Notes: generated from the letters alone by a model not told the origin. A stretch of 64,000 nt of DNA from Solirubrum puertoriconensis (GCF_001483135.1 NZ_LNAL01000008.1:1116001-1180000), one strand, 5' to 3'. Shown: positions 51,401-59,431, counted from the first letter of the stretch. A program made the numbers and translations.

Positions 51401-52642
51401 TTACAGCAAGTGCGGAGCTTCGCGGTAGCGGCAAGGCTCGGGCGCGGCTGAGTCGTCGGGCCAGCCCAGATCGGGGGTGGTGCCGGCAAGCTGGCGGTAC
51501 ACCGCGTCGATTTGCCGCCCGATAATGGGCCAAGCATAGGTACTACGTACCTCGTTAAGGGCGGCGTGGGCCAGTTGCGCCCGCAAAGGCTCATCGTCTA
51601 GGGTTAAAGCCAGGGCATTGGTTAGGGCCGCTACATCGCCGGGGCGCACCAGCAGGCCGTTTTCGGCGTGGCGCAGGCAGTCGACTACGCCCACGGCCTC
51701 GGCCGCTACGCAAGGCAAGCCGCTGGCCATGGCTTCGAGAATGGTGTTGGAGAAGCCCTCGGCGTAGGTCGGCGACACAAACACATCGGCGCGGTGGTAC
51801 ACGGCGGGCACCTCGTCGTAGGCTACGTAGCCCGCAAGCTCCACCTGGGCCTGCCACGGGGCAGTTTGCACACGCTGGCGTACGGCTTCCAAATCGGGCC
51901 CAATGCCCGAAACAATCAGGCGCAGGTTGGGGCGCGTGGGGGCGAGTTGCTCAAAGGCATAAAGCAAATCAAGCACGCCCTTGCGCCGATCGACGCGGCC
52001 GTGGTAAAGCAGCGTGGGGTGGGCGGCGTTGGCCCACTGCCCCGGCTGCCAGTCGGCCCTAGGTCGGAAGCGGCTTACATCCACGGCACCGGGCACGTAG
52101 GTAAACCGCTCGGGCGCGGTGCCGTGGTTTTCCATCACCTCCTGCGCAAACGAAGGGCAGCCGATGAGCACCGCGCCAGCGTGGTTGAGCACCGCCCGAA
52201 TGGCCCGCTGGTGGGTGCCGCAGCAGTTCACGCCTACCCAATGCCCGTCGCCGCCTTGGATGCTGACCACGTTAGGCACGCCTAGCAGCCGGCTCAGCTG
52301 CAGCGCGGCCAGGCCGGGTGGGTAGCCGTACTGCGCATGAATAATGTCGAAAGGGCGCTGCTGGTGCAGGTGTTGCACGGTATCCACAATGGCTTGCACG
52401 TCGTCTTCGAACCGCCCGCCGTTTTGCTCGCCGTGAGCTTCGAGCCCTACCACCCGCACGCCCGGCACCGGCGGCGGTGGCCCGCCGCCGTACACGCCGC
52501 GGCCCACGGCATCGTTGCGGTACTGCGACACCATGGTTACCTCATGACCTAAGGCCACCAGCTCGCGCAGCAGGTTTTGCGCGTACACGCTCATGCCCGA
52601 AATGGCCGGAAAGTAGCGGCGGGAGATAAAGCAGATGTTCAT
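51401..52642 (-). CDS. Family 4 glycosyltransferase
   Basis: A 413-residue GT-B enzyme. ATG 52642 (MNICFISRRYFPAISGMSVY) is the true start; earlier codons are overlap with the previous gene. The acceptor half has SVYAQNLLRELVALGHEV and FDIIHAQYGYPPG. The donor half carries LYHGRVDRRKGV and the nucleotide-sugar motif EGFSNTILEAMASGLPC with catalytic Glu. It resembles the MshA/BshA branch in general layout, but the acceptor is not certain. Its ATG overlaps the TIM-barrel stop by 4 bases (ATGA), so it is coupled to the upstream genes of the operon. Confidence 0.88.
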   Translation of the reverse strand: MNICFISRRYFPAISGMSVYAQNLLRELVALGHEVTMVSQYRNDAVGRGVYGGGPPPPVPGVRVVGLEAHGEQNGGRFEDDVQAIVDTVQHLHQQRPFDIIHAQYGYPPGLAALQLSRLLGVPNVVSIQGGDGHWVGVNCCGTHQRAIRAVLNHAGAVLIGCPSFAQEVMENHGTAPERFTYVPGAVDVSRFRPRADWQPGQWANAAHPTLLYHGRVDRRKGVLDLLYAFEQLAPTRPNLRLIVSGIGPDLEAVRQRVQTAPWQAQVELAGYVAYDEVPAVYHRADVFVSPTYAEGFSNTILEAMASGLPCVAAEAVGVVDCLRHAENGLLVRPGDVAALTNALALTLDDEPLRAQLAHAALNEVRSTYAWPIIGRQIDAVYRQLAGTTPDLGWPDDSAAPEPCRYREAPHLL

Positions 52643-53598
52643 GCGGATTGCAGTTGGCGTTCGGTCTGGCGCAGGTAGCGCAGGGCTTCGGGTATCATGA
52701 GGTGGGCGCGGTGCGACTCGCGCGAAAGCTCCACGCACACCAGGCCCCGGAACCGCACGGCGCGCAAGGCTTGAAGCACGGCGGCTACGTCCATGTCGCC
52801 TTCGCCGAAGGGCAGGTGCTCGTGCACGCCCCGCCGCATGTCTTCGATGGCTACGGTACCAAGCAAGGGCGCCAGCTCGTGCACGGCAGCGGCCGGTTCG
52901 CGCTCCTGCGTAACCAGCAGGTGCCCCGTGTCGAGGGCCAGGCGCAGGCTGGGCACGGCCTGGCGCACCCGCAGAAAGTCATCAACGGTTTCAATCAGCA
53001 TGCCGGGCTCGGGCTCCACGGAGGCTACCACGCCGCGCTCCTGAGCTGCCGCGGCTACTTGGTGCAAACCTTCGAGCAGCCACTCCCAGGCTTGCTCGCG
53101 GGCCACGCTCGGTTGCGGCACCCCGGCCCAAAACGACACGGTTTCGCTGCCGCAGGCCGCACAAATGTCAAGGCAGCGCGTCAGGAACTCGACGCGCCGC
53201 TGCCGGCCGGCCAGGCTGGGGCTGAGCAGCGTGGGCTCGTGTTTCTGGCGGGCATCGAGCAGGTAGCGGGCGCCGGTTTCAATTACCAGTCCTAGGTTTA
53301 GCTCGCGCAACTGGCGGTTGAGCTGGGCGTTGCGGCCCCCGAAGTCGGGCGCAAACGGGTCGTGGTGATGGTGGTCGAGCGTTAGGGCCACGCCGTCGTA
53401 GCCGGCTTCGGCAATCAGTTCCAGCGCATCGCTGAGGCGGTGGTTAGCAGCCCCGTTGGTGTTGTAGGCGTAGCGAAGCCCTAGGTTATCCGGCTTGCTT
53501 TCCGGTTGTGAGGTAGGGTGGCTTGGAGTAGCAGCGACCGAGAAGTTAGCCGGGGTTGTGGGCTGAAGTGCCCCGCGGGCAGCAAAGTTTTCAGGCAT
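52639..53598 (-). CDS. Sugar phosphate isomerase/epimerase (xylose isomerase-like TIM barrel)
   Basis: A 319-residue TIM-barrel protein. After about 40 low-complexity residues come GLRYAYNTNGAANHRLSDAL, EAGYDGVALTLDHHH, ETVSFWAGVPQ and metal-ligand strands EPEPGMLIETVDDF, LALDTGHLLV and GTVAIEDMRRGVHEHLPFGE, with a late Glu in VCVELSRESHR. These fit the AP-endonuclease-2-like isomerase family with a divalent metal site. Such proteins isomerise or epimerise keto sugars or inosose; substrate not determined. It overlaps the YcaO gene by 8 bases and the glycosyltransferase by 4. Confidence 0.87.
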   Translation of the reverse strand: MPENFAARGALQPTTPANFSVAATPSHPTSQPESKPDNLGLRYAYNTNGAANHRLSDALELIAEAGYDGVALTLDHHHHDPFAPDFGGRNAQLNRQLRELNLGLVIETGARYLLDARQKHEPTLLSPSLAGRQRRVEFLTRCLDICAACGSETVSFWAGVPQPSVAREQAWEWLLEGLHQVAAAAQERGVVASVEPEPGMLIETVDDFLRVRQAVPSLRLALDTGHLLVTQEREPAAAVHELAPLLGTVAIEDMRRGVHEHLPFGEGDMDVAAVLQALRAVRFRGLVCVELSRESHRAHLMIPEALRYLRQTERQLQSA

Positions 53599-55081
53599 GG
53601 GCGGGAGCAGTTTCGGGCGTGCTGAAATGGTAGACGTGGCGTTCCGGCTCGCGGTACAGCGCGTACAACTCGCCCACCACCTCGCGGGCCAGCACGGGGT
53701 TAAACCAGGCCGGTTCACCTAGGGCGGCCTCGGCGGAGGCGGGCAGCGGCACGCGCAGAGCACCGGGGGGCGGCGTACCTAGGCCCACCAGTGGGCTGCG
53801 CCGGGCTAGTAGTTTGCTAAGGTTGCGGCGACCGATGCGGTCGTACGTCATGGTTTCGACCTCCAACTCGGGCACTACGGCCTTGAGGGTGCGCACCGGG
53901 CCGCTGGGGTCGGTAAACTCCACGTAGTACACTTCGAGCCCCGCGGTAGCTAGTCGCTCGTGCACCACGCGCAATAGCTCAGCAGGGTTGCCGAGCGAGC
54001 CGTAGGGCACCGTGGGTAGCTCCGAAAACCGCACCCTGCGCGCTACCCGAAACACCGTATCCTGCAGGCGGGCAAATAGCTCGGTGGGCGTAAGGGCCAA
54101 CCACTGCCGCATGGCCTCGGCGGCGCGAGTTTCCTGGTTTTCGAGGCGGGGTGGGTCGTGGCGTACCTGGGCCAGGTACTCCGGCGCCACGTCATTCAGC
54201 CAAGCCATATCGCCGTGCTCGAAGCGCTTGCGCACGCGGCTCGAGGCAAACTCGCGCAGGGCTTTGGCCAAGGCTACTTCGCGGTCGGGGTGGGCGGCCT
54301 CGCCGCAGCCCGTGAGCATCAGCGGGTGCGGCACCTGCCCTAGGTCGCGCTCGTAGCCCACCACGTAGAGGCTGCAAATACCGAAGTCAGCCGAAGCCAG
54401 CTTTACCTGAATTTCTAGCCCGGCCTCGTCGTAGCGCTGCAGCAGGGCGCGGGTTTCGGGGTCCTGCACCTCATCAAGCTCGATGAGCACGCCTTGATCG
54501 AGGGCACGGTAGCTAATGGCGTTGCCGTCGCGCTGCAGCAGCTCAAGCAGCCCGTGCGACAGCGCCCGCTCCAACGACTCGCCCGCGCCCATGCCGTTGG
54601 TTATGGGCGTGTACAGCCAATCGTGCGCGGCTTGGCCGTGCCAGTCGCCGGGCCAGGTAGCCGCCGTTTCAATGGGCACCCAAATAACTTCCTGACTTGG
54701 GTAGGAGCGGGCTTGTGTCCAGAGCAGTTCGGTGTCGGGTGTGTAGGAGGTGCCGACGGGCAGCCGGTCGCGCATCGGATCGAGGCAGCGTACGCCTTCG
54801 GCCAGCAGCTGCCGGTACGAGGCCCGGCGCCGCGGCATTTGCGTGAGGTAAAGGTTCACGAAGGTTTCCTCCGTGATTTCGCCATAGGCACCTAGGCGCG
54901 CCTGGTAATCGGTGGGGCCGTAACCGGTACCGGTGCTCATACCGCCGGGTAACCACTGCGCCAGGCTCCAAACGGGCACGCCTAGGTAATCGAGCGAGCT
55001 GAGGGGTATTTCATACACCGGCGCCGGCGGCAAGGCTTTCTGGTACAACTGAATTGGATCCGTGGGTGAGGTCGGGGGCAT
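53591..55081 (-). CDS. YcaO-domain protein (ATP-dependent amide/carboxylate activator)
   Basis: A 496-residue YcaO protein. The ATP-binding elements are in order: GAYGEITEE (64-72), NGMGAGESLERALSHGLLEL with LLQRDG (162-186), and TGCGEAAHPDREVALAKALR with EFASSR (257-282). The family phosphorylates an amide or carboxyl oxygen to drive cyclodehydration, thioamidation or amidine formation. The C-terminus lacks the PxPxP ending of azoline-forming YcaOs, and no partner E1-like, TfuA or precursor-peptide gene is near. Context is sugar and inositol enzymes, so a small-molecule substrate is more likely than a peptide. ATG 55081 lies 71 bases inside the upstream gene; the start is therefore unsure. 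Confidence 0.88.
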   Translation of the reverse strand: MPPTSPTDPIQLYQKALPPAPVYEIPLSSLDYLGVPVWSLAQWLPGGMSTGTGYGPTDYQARLGAYGEITEETFVNLYLTQMPRRRASYRQLLAEGVRCLDPMRDRLPVGTSYTPDTELLWTQARSYPSQEVIWVPIETAATWPGDWHGQAAHDWLYTPITNGMGAGESLERALSHGLLELLQRDGNAISYRALDQGVLIELDEVQDPETRALLQRYDEAGLEIQVKLASADFGICSLYVVGYERDLGQVPHPLMLTGCGEAAHPDREVALAKALREFASSRVRKRFEHGDMAWLNDVAPEYLAQVRHDPPRLENQETRAAEAMRQWLALTPTELFARLQDTVFRVARRVRFSELPTVPYGSLGNPAELLRVVHERLATAGLEVYYVEFTDPSGPVRTLKAVVPELEVETMTYDRIGRRNLSKLLARRSPLVGLGTPPPGALRVPLPASAEAALGEPAWFNPVLAREVVGELYALYREPERHVYHFSTPETAPAHA

Positions 55082-55910
55082 GGCTGGAAGTCGTTAGCGG
55101 AAGGATATCGGCGAAGGGGCGCCCGGCGAGCTGGGCCGCGAATAGCTGCCGGGCGGCGGCTTTGCCGCCCGCGGGCACGGGCTCCCAAGGCGTGAGTACC
55201 CCGTCGAACTCGAGCGGCTCGAGTACGGCCTGGTAGTGGCGCACATCGGCGTGCGATAGGGGAATGTGCGCGTCGTAGGCCCGGTGGGTGCTGATGTGGG
55301 TAGCCTGCCCATCGGCATCGAGCTTAAACTTGAGCGCATCGCCGCAGCACAGCAGCTGCCGCGGGGGCAGGTGCAGCACGGCGTGGCCGGGCGTGTGGCG
55401 GCCGGTGTGGTGAAGCACGGCGCCCGGGTGCAGCTCGGCGCGGTCTTCGTAGGGCCAGTTCACCCGAAAAGCCTGGCAGAACGGCAGCTCATCTTGCTGC
55501 ATTACTACCTCGGGCTCGAAGGCCTCCACCAGCTGCCACAAGGCGCCAAACACGTGGCAGTGCGAAGCCGATAGGTACCGAATGCCTCCTAGGTCGCGGA
55601 TGAAATCCAGCGCCTCGGCGCTGTAATAACCGGCGCCTTCAAAGGCTACGTTGCCGTGCTCGGCATCCACAATGAGGTAGCCGCGCGGGCCAATGCCCAA
55701 CTGCGGCTCGTTCCAGAACTGCCAGATGCCCGGCAGCACCTCGGCCCACTGCATGCGCAAGCGGCCGCCCACCTCGGCTTCGGTGGCGAAGGTCCAGCCA
55801 TTAGGGGGCAGGGGGTGGCGGTAATCGAGGCAAACCGGGCAGCTGGGTGGGCCCGGCGCAAAGTAGCGCTGCCAAAAACCGCAGTTGGTGCACGCGTAAA
55901 GCTGATGCAT
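55011..55910 (-). CDS. Metallo-beta-lactamase-fold hydrolase with N-terminal zinc ribbon
   Basis: A 299-residue protein. Residues 1-30 hold a rubredoxin-like ribbon, Cys7-x2-Cys10 and Cys24-x2-Cys27. The MBL fold follows: SASHCHVFGAL (His117, His119), TPGHAVLHL (His176) and CGDALKF (Asp191). The standard HxHxDH is reduced to HCHVFG, so the second metal site is missing and chemistry may differ from normal MBL enzymes. Homologous architectures with rubredoxin parts act in redox or sulfur chemistry, which would suit a partner of YcaO, but this is inference. Its 3' end overlaps the YcaO start by 71 bases. Confidence 0.82.
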   Translation of the reverse strand: MHQLYACTNCGFWQRYFAPGPPSCPVCLDYRHPLPPNGWTFATEAEVGGRLRMQWAEVLPGIWQFWNEPQLGIGPRGYLIVDAEHGNVAFEGAGYYSAEALDFIRDLGGIRYLSASHCHVFGALWQLVEAFEPEVVMQQDELPFCQAFRVNWPYEDRAELHPGAVLHHTGRHTPGHAVLHLPPRQLLCCGDALKFKLDADGQATHISTHRAYDAHIPLSHADVRHYQAVLEPLEFDGVLTPWEPVPAGGKAAARQLFAAQLAGRPFADILPLTTSSHAPDLTHGSNSVVPESLAAGAGV

Positions 55911-55953
55911 GGAAAGCTGGCGTTTGGGTAGGAGGAAAGTACCTAGGTCGCAA

Positions 55954-57057
55954 TCAGTACGTCAGGGCCAAGGAGGCTTGGCCCGCGCCGGGTTCGGTTG
56001 CGGCGGGCGCAGCAGCTGATGCCGGCGCCACGGCATGCGCGGTGGGCTGCGCGGCGGCATCGAGCAGGCGCATGGTGTGCAAATCGAGGGTGGCGGGGTA
56101 CGGAAACGGCCGGCCCGTGCGCACGGCTTCGGCAAAAGCCTCGATCTGCCGCTGAAAAGGCGAGGCTTCTAGGTCGAAAGCCACGTCTTCGGTGCGGCCG
56201 TCGGCGTGGGTAAGCTGCAGCGAACCGCCGGGTGTCTGGCCCATGGTGTTCAGGGCCACGGCGCGGGCCCGGTCGCCGATTACCTCCAGCGTGCGGCGCG
56301 GGTAATTGTCGGGGCAGTTGTAAGCCACAGAGTGCGAAAGCAGCACGCCGCTGGCCGTGCGCCCAATCAGCACGGCGCCATCGTCGACGGGGTAGGGGTG
56401 CACGCGGCGCTGCATGAGGGCGGCAATTTCCACGAGCGGCTCGCCCAGCAGCGTTTGGGTGAGGTCGAGGCCGTGCGGCGCCAGGTCGATCATGGCGCCG
56501 CCGCCAGCCTCCTCGGGCGAAATGCGCCAGTTGTGGTACACACCTAGGTCGGTTTGCGGCGTCCAGTCGGCGGGCGTCCAGCAGGCGTAGTGGATGCGCA
56601 CGCAGGTGATGGTGCCCAGCACGCCGGTTGCAATCAGCTCGCGCAAGCGCACGTGGGCCGGATGGAAGCGCTGATCGAAAGCCGTAGCCAGCAGGGTGCC
56701 CGCTTCGGTAGCCGCTTCAATCATGCTGGCCGCTTCTGGGGCTGTACGGGCCAGTGGCTTTTCGCAAAGCACGGGCAGACCTGCCGCGGCCAAGGCCTGT
56801 ACTACGGCGGCGTGGTGGGCGTTGGGCGTGGCCACGTACACGGCCTGCAGCCCCGGCGTGTGGATAAACTCTTGCAGGGCAGTGGTGCGCAACACCTGCG
56901 GCTGCTCGGGCGCAACGGCTGCCAAGGCCTGCGGATTCAGGTCGCAGAGGGCGACTAAGTGGCCGTTGGCCGAGGCCGTAATGGCCGGCGCTACGTAGTC
57001 GCGAGCTACCCAGCCGCAGCCTACAATACCCCAACCAACCGATGTTGCGTTGCTCAT
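55954..57057 (-). CDS. Gfo/Idh/MocA-family oxidoreductase
   Basis: A 367-residue NAD(P)-dependent oxidoreductase. The Rossmann half has GIVGCGWVARDYVAPAI and VYVATPNAHHAAVVQ with the catalytic CEKPLA (about residues 98-103). The C-terminal half has HNWRISPEEAGGGAMIDLAP and HGLDL, where the substrate His is expected. Family members oxidise or epimerise sugars and inositols; inositol 2-dehydrogenase is one of them, which matches the inositol synthase in this operon. The tail after residue 330 is Ala-rich and disordered. It lies 91 bases after the HD-like gene and 43 bases before the MBL gene. Confidence 0.9.
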   Translation of the reverse strand: MSNATSVGWGIVGCGWVARDYVAPAITASANGHLVALCDLNPQALAAVAPEQPQVLRTTALQEFIHTPGLQAVYVATPNAHHAAVVQALAAAGLPVLCEKPLARTAPEAASMIEAATEAGTLLATAFDQRFHPAHVRLRELIATGVLGTITCVRIHYACWTPADWTPQTDLGVYHNWRISPEEAGGGAMIDLAPHGLDLTQTLLGEPLVEIAALMQRRVHPYPVDDGAVLIGRTASGVLLSHSVAYNCPDNYPRRTLEVIGDRARAVALNTMGQTPGGSLQLTHADGRTEDVAFDLEASPFQRQIEAFAEAVRTGRPFPYPATLDLHTMRLLDAAAQPTAHAVAPASAAAPAATEPGAGQASLALTY

Positions 57058-57148
57058 AACCTAGGGGTTGCGTTGCTGAATGAAGTTGCCGAGGGTCGGA
57101 CAAGCCTAGCCCTGCGGCTTTGCCTAAGCGGGTGCCGAATGGCGCTGC

Positions 57149-58096
57149 CTAGGTATGCGGCAACAAGCCGGCTGCGGCCAGCACCTGCCGGTGAAACTGC
57201 TGCGTAAAGCCGGCGTGCACGATGTTCAAATCGTCGAGGGCGTGGTGCAGCCGGAACTGCGCGCTTTGGTCGTGCCAGGCCATTTCGAGCACGCGGTCGA
57301 GCACATCGGCGGCATGGAAAGCCTGGGCCGAGGCATGCTCCAGCGCTTGAATACGCGCCAGCGCCTGCTCTACGGCGGGCCGCAACGTGGCCGGCAATTG
57401 CCCTAGCGCCTGCGCAGTGGCCTGCGCCATGAGCCCTGGCAAATGGTTGCCCAGTAGCTCGTCGCCGGCGTAGCCGGGGTCGGGCAGCACGGCGTTGTGC
57501 AGGTGGTGCGCCATGCCCATCAGGAACGCCTCGCCGGGCTCTGCTTCAAACTGCGGAGAAAGCAGCACGGCGTAAACAGCTACCATCAGGCAATGGTCGG
57601 CGTGGCTTTCGGTAGGCCACAGTATAATGCGCGCCCGGCCGGGGTGCGTAGCGCCGGCGCGGGGCTGCTGGGCGAGCTGCGCTACAAAGGCGGGCTCGGC
57701 ACCTAGGGCGGGCGTGGCAAACAAGGCATCGGCCAGCTGCGCGCTTAGCGCGGGCGGTAACTGGGCGGTAATTTGCCCTAAAGCCTGTTGCAATACTTCG
57801 CGGGCGGTTTCGGCGGGCATGCCCAGTTGTTGCAGTAGCGCGGCGTGGTAGCCCGGCAGGCGCACACTTACCAGGGCGCGGGCAGTTTCGTGCAGGGCTA
57901 CTTCGGCTAAGGGTGCGCCCGCTGCCAGCGCGGCCCACGCGCGGGCAAAAGCCTGCTCGGCCAGAGAGTGGGAACTACCGGCCACGCGTACCCGCTTCAG
58001 GTCGTTTAGTTCGCGCAGCAGCGGGGTTGGGGTGCACAAAGCGGCCAGCGCCTCGGACCTGGCCGGAGCGCTGGTAGGCAATGCAGCCAGCACCAC
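57149..58096 (-). CDS. HD-domain-like protein
   Basis: A 315-residue protein that starts at GTG 58096, the base next to the stop codon of the inositol synthase gene. The N-terminal 150 residues are Ala-rich helices. A domain at about 150-290 has WPTESHADHCLMVAVYAVLL, GMAHHLHNAVLPDPG and HAADVLDRVLEMAWHD, an order of H...H(H/D)...D like HD phosphohydrolases. The central HD pair reads HHLHN, so one Asp ligand may be changed or shifted. If active it would cut a phosphate ester. It has no close match I can name. Confidence 0.7.
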   Translation of the reverse strand: MVLAALPTSAPARSEALAALCTPTPLLRELNDLKRVRVAGSSHSLAEQAFARAWAALAAGAPLAEVALHETARALVSVRLPGYHAALLQQLGMPAETAREVLQQALGQITAQLPPALSAQLADALFATPALGAEPAFVAQLAQQPRAGATHPGRARIILWPTESHADHCLMVAVYAVLLSPQFEAEPGEAFLMGMAHHLHNAVLPDPGYAGDELLGNHLPGLMAQATAQALGQLPATLRPAVEQALARIQALEHASAQAFHAADVLDRVLEMAWHDQSAQFRLHHALDDLNIVHAGFTQQFHRQVLAAAGLLPHT

Positions 58097-59431
58097 CTAG
58101 GCCGTAGGAGCGTTGGGGCTGAAATTGGCCAGCGCCGCTGCCATGGCGCCGTTCACGGCTACTGGGGCGGCGGGTTGCTCGGCAGCCAGCCAATCGAGCA
58201 GCATGGCCTGTTGGCGCTCAAATGCGTGCTCGGGCTGGGTGTGCGCATCGGGCACCATCGGCGATTTAAAGAAGCCGCTCAGGGCCGGCACCACGCCGCC
58301 TTCGCCGCGGCGCTTGGCTAAATCGGCGAGGCGTACCAGCTCCAGCACCAGCGGCGCGGCCAAAATGGAGTCGCGGCACAAGAAGTTAACCTTGATCTGC
58401 ATTTTCTGGCCCAGGAAACCTTCGACGTCGATGTTGTCCCAAGCTTCTTTGTTGTCGCCGCGCGGCTGGTAGTAGTGAATGTGCACCACGTGGCTATCCA
58501 CCTTGTAGCCCAAAATCTGATCGAGCACCGAGCCTTTGGTGGTGAGCTTGGAAGCCAACGATTCAGGGTTGTCGAGCGCCTTGCCGTCGCGGTTGCCCAG
58601 GATGTTGGTCGAAAACCAGCCGTCGACGTGCAGGTTGCGGGCGCGGAAGGCCGGCGCCAGCACGGTTTTCATAAAGGTTTGGCCCGTTTTGCCATCCTTG
58701 CCCGCCACCGGAACGCCGCGCTGCTCGGCCAGGCGCAGCAACGCCGATGCATCGGCCGCGCACGAGGGCGTGAAGTTGACGTAGGGCACCTCCTCCAGAA
58801 TGGCCGCGTAGGCGTAGAGCATGGCCGGCGGTATGCGCTCATCGTTGTTGCGCACGGCTTCGTCAAAGGCTTCGGGCGTGGCAAACAGGGGCAGCGTAAG
58901 GTCGGGCATGGCTTCCGTCGAAGCCAGATTAACTACCACCACGCGCTCCAACTGCTGTTCATCTTTAAAGCGCCCTAGGTCGGCCCGAATGGCCTCTACG
59001 GCGGCAGCGTGCGAGCTTACCGCCAGCAAGTGCTGGCCCGTAACGTTGCGGCAAAAACGCGCATTACCCACGGCTGGCCAGGGCCGTAGAGCACTAAGCT
59101 CGGCATCGGCGGCGGCTAGTTGCTGCGGCTCCAGCACGCGGTGCTGGCGGGCGGCGGTAGCAAGGTCGTCGGCACACAAATCCCAGCCGGCAAATACCAG
59201 GTTCCCGTAATCAGCGAGTTGGGCGGTAAGCTCGGCGGGCAAGGTAGCCAGCGGCAAACCCGTGGTGCCAATTGCGCCAGCCCGCATTAGAGCTACGCCG
59301 GCAATGGCGGTGCTGGCCACTGCACCACCTAGGCCCACTACCGCTACGCCAACGCGCTCCGAGCGGGCATTACTACGAGATGTGACGGTGCCGGCAACTG
59401 CCCCGTTACGTGGAGTGGTAGATAACGACAT
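58097..59431 (-). CDS. ino1: Inositol-3-phosphate synthase
   Basis: A 444-residue NAD-dependent enzyme that turns glucose 6-phosphate into 1D-myo-inositol 3-phosphate. The Rossmann motif is GVAVVGLGGAVAS (about residues 27-39), and the core signature is GKDGKTGQTFMKTVL, then VDGWFSTNILGNRDGKAL, NPESLASKL and KMQIKVNFLCRDSILAAPLV. The family is clear. It is the first gene of the operon and so probably supplies the inositol building block. The TAG stop is formed inside CCTAGG (58096-58101), with the next gene's GTG directly after. Promoter DNA lies in the AT-rich spacer beyond 59431. Confidence 0.95.
   Translation of the reverse strand: MSLSTTPRNGAVAGTVTSRSNARSERVGVAVVGLGGAVASTAIAGVALMRAGAIGTTGLPLATLPAELTAQLADYGNLVFAGWDLCADDLATAARQHRVLEPQQLAAADAELSALRPWPAVGNARFCRNVTGQHLLAVSSHAAAVEAIRADLGRFKDEQQLERVVVVNLASTEAMPDLTLPLFATPEAFDEAVRNNDERIPPAMLYAYAAILEEVPYVNFTPSCAADASALLRLAEQRGVPVAGKDGKTGQTFMKTVLAPAFRARNLHVDGWFSTNILGNRDGKALDNPESLASKLTTKGSVLDQILGYKVDSHVVHIHYYQPRGDNKEAWDNIDVEGFLGQKMQIKVNFLCRDSILAAPLVLELVRLADLAKRRGEGGVVPALSGFFKSPMVPDAHTQPEHAFERQQAMLLDWLAAEQPAAPVAVNGAMAAALANFSPNAPTA

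Noticed and set aside
53591-55910. A RiPP cluster with a leader peptide gene overlapping YcaO or MBL
   Set aside because: Short frames in the gaps and overlaps have no Cys/Ser/Thr-rich core, leader-like part or conserved start.
50493-59431. True mycothiol or bacillithiol operon
   Set aside because: MshC, MshD and BshC equivalents are absent; only the general gene types are shared.
50493-59431. An ebo-type metabolite export cluster
   Set aside because: No UbiA-like, TatD-like or dehydroquinate synthase-like gene is present, and the 57149-58096 protein shows HD-like rather than EboA features.
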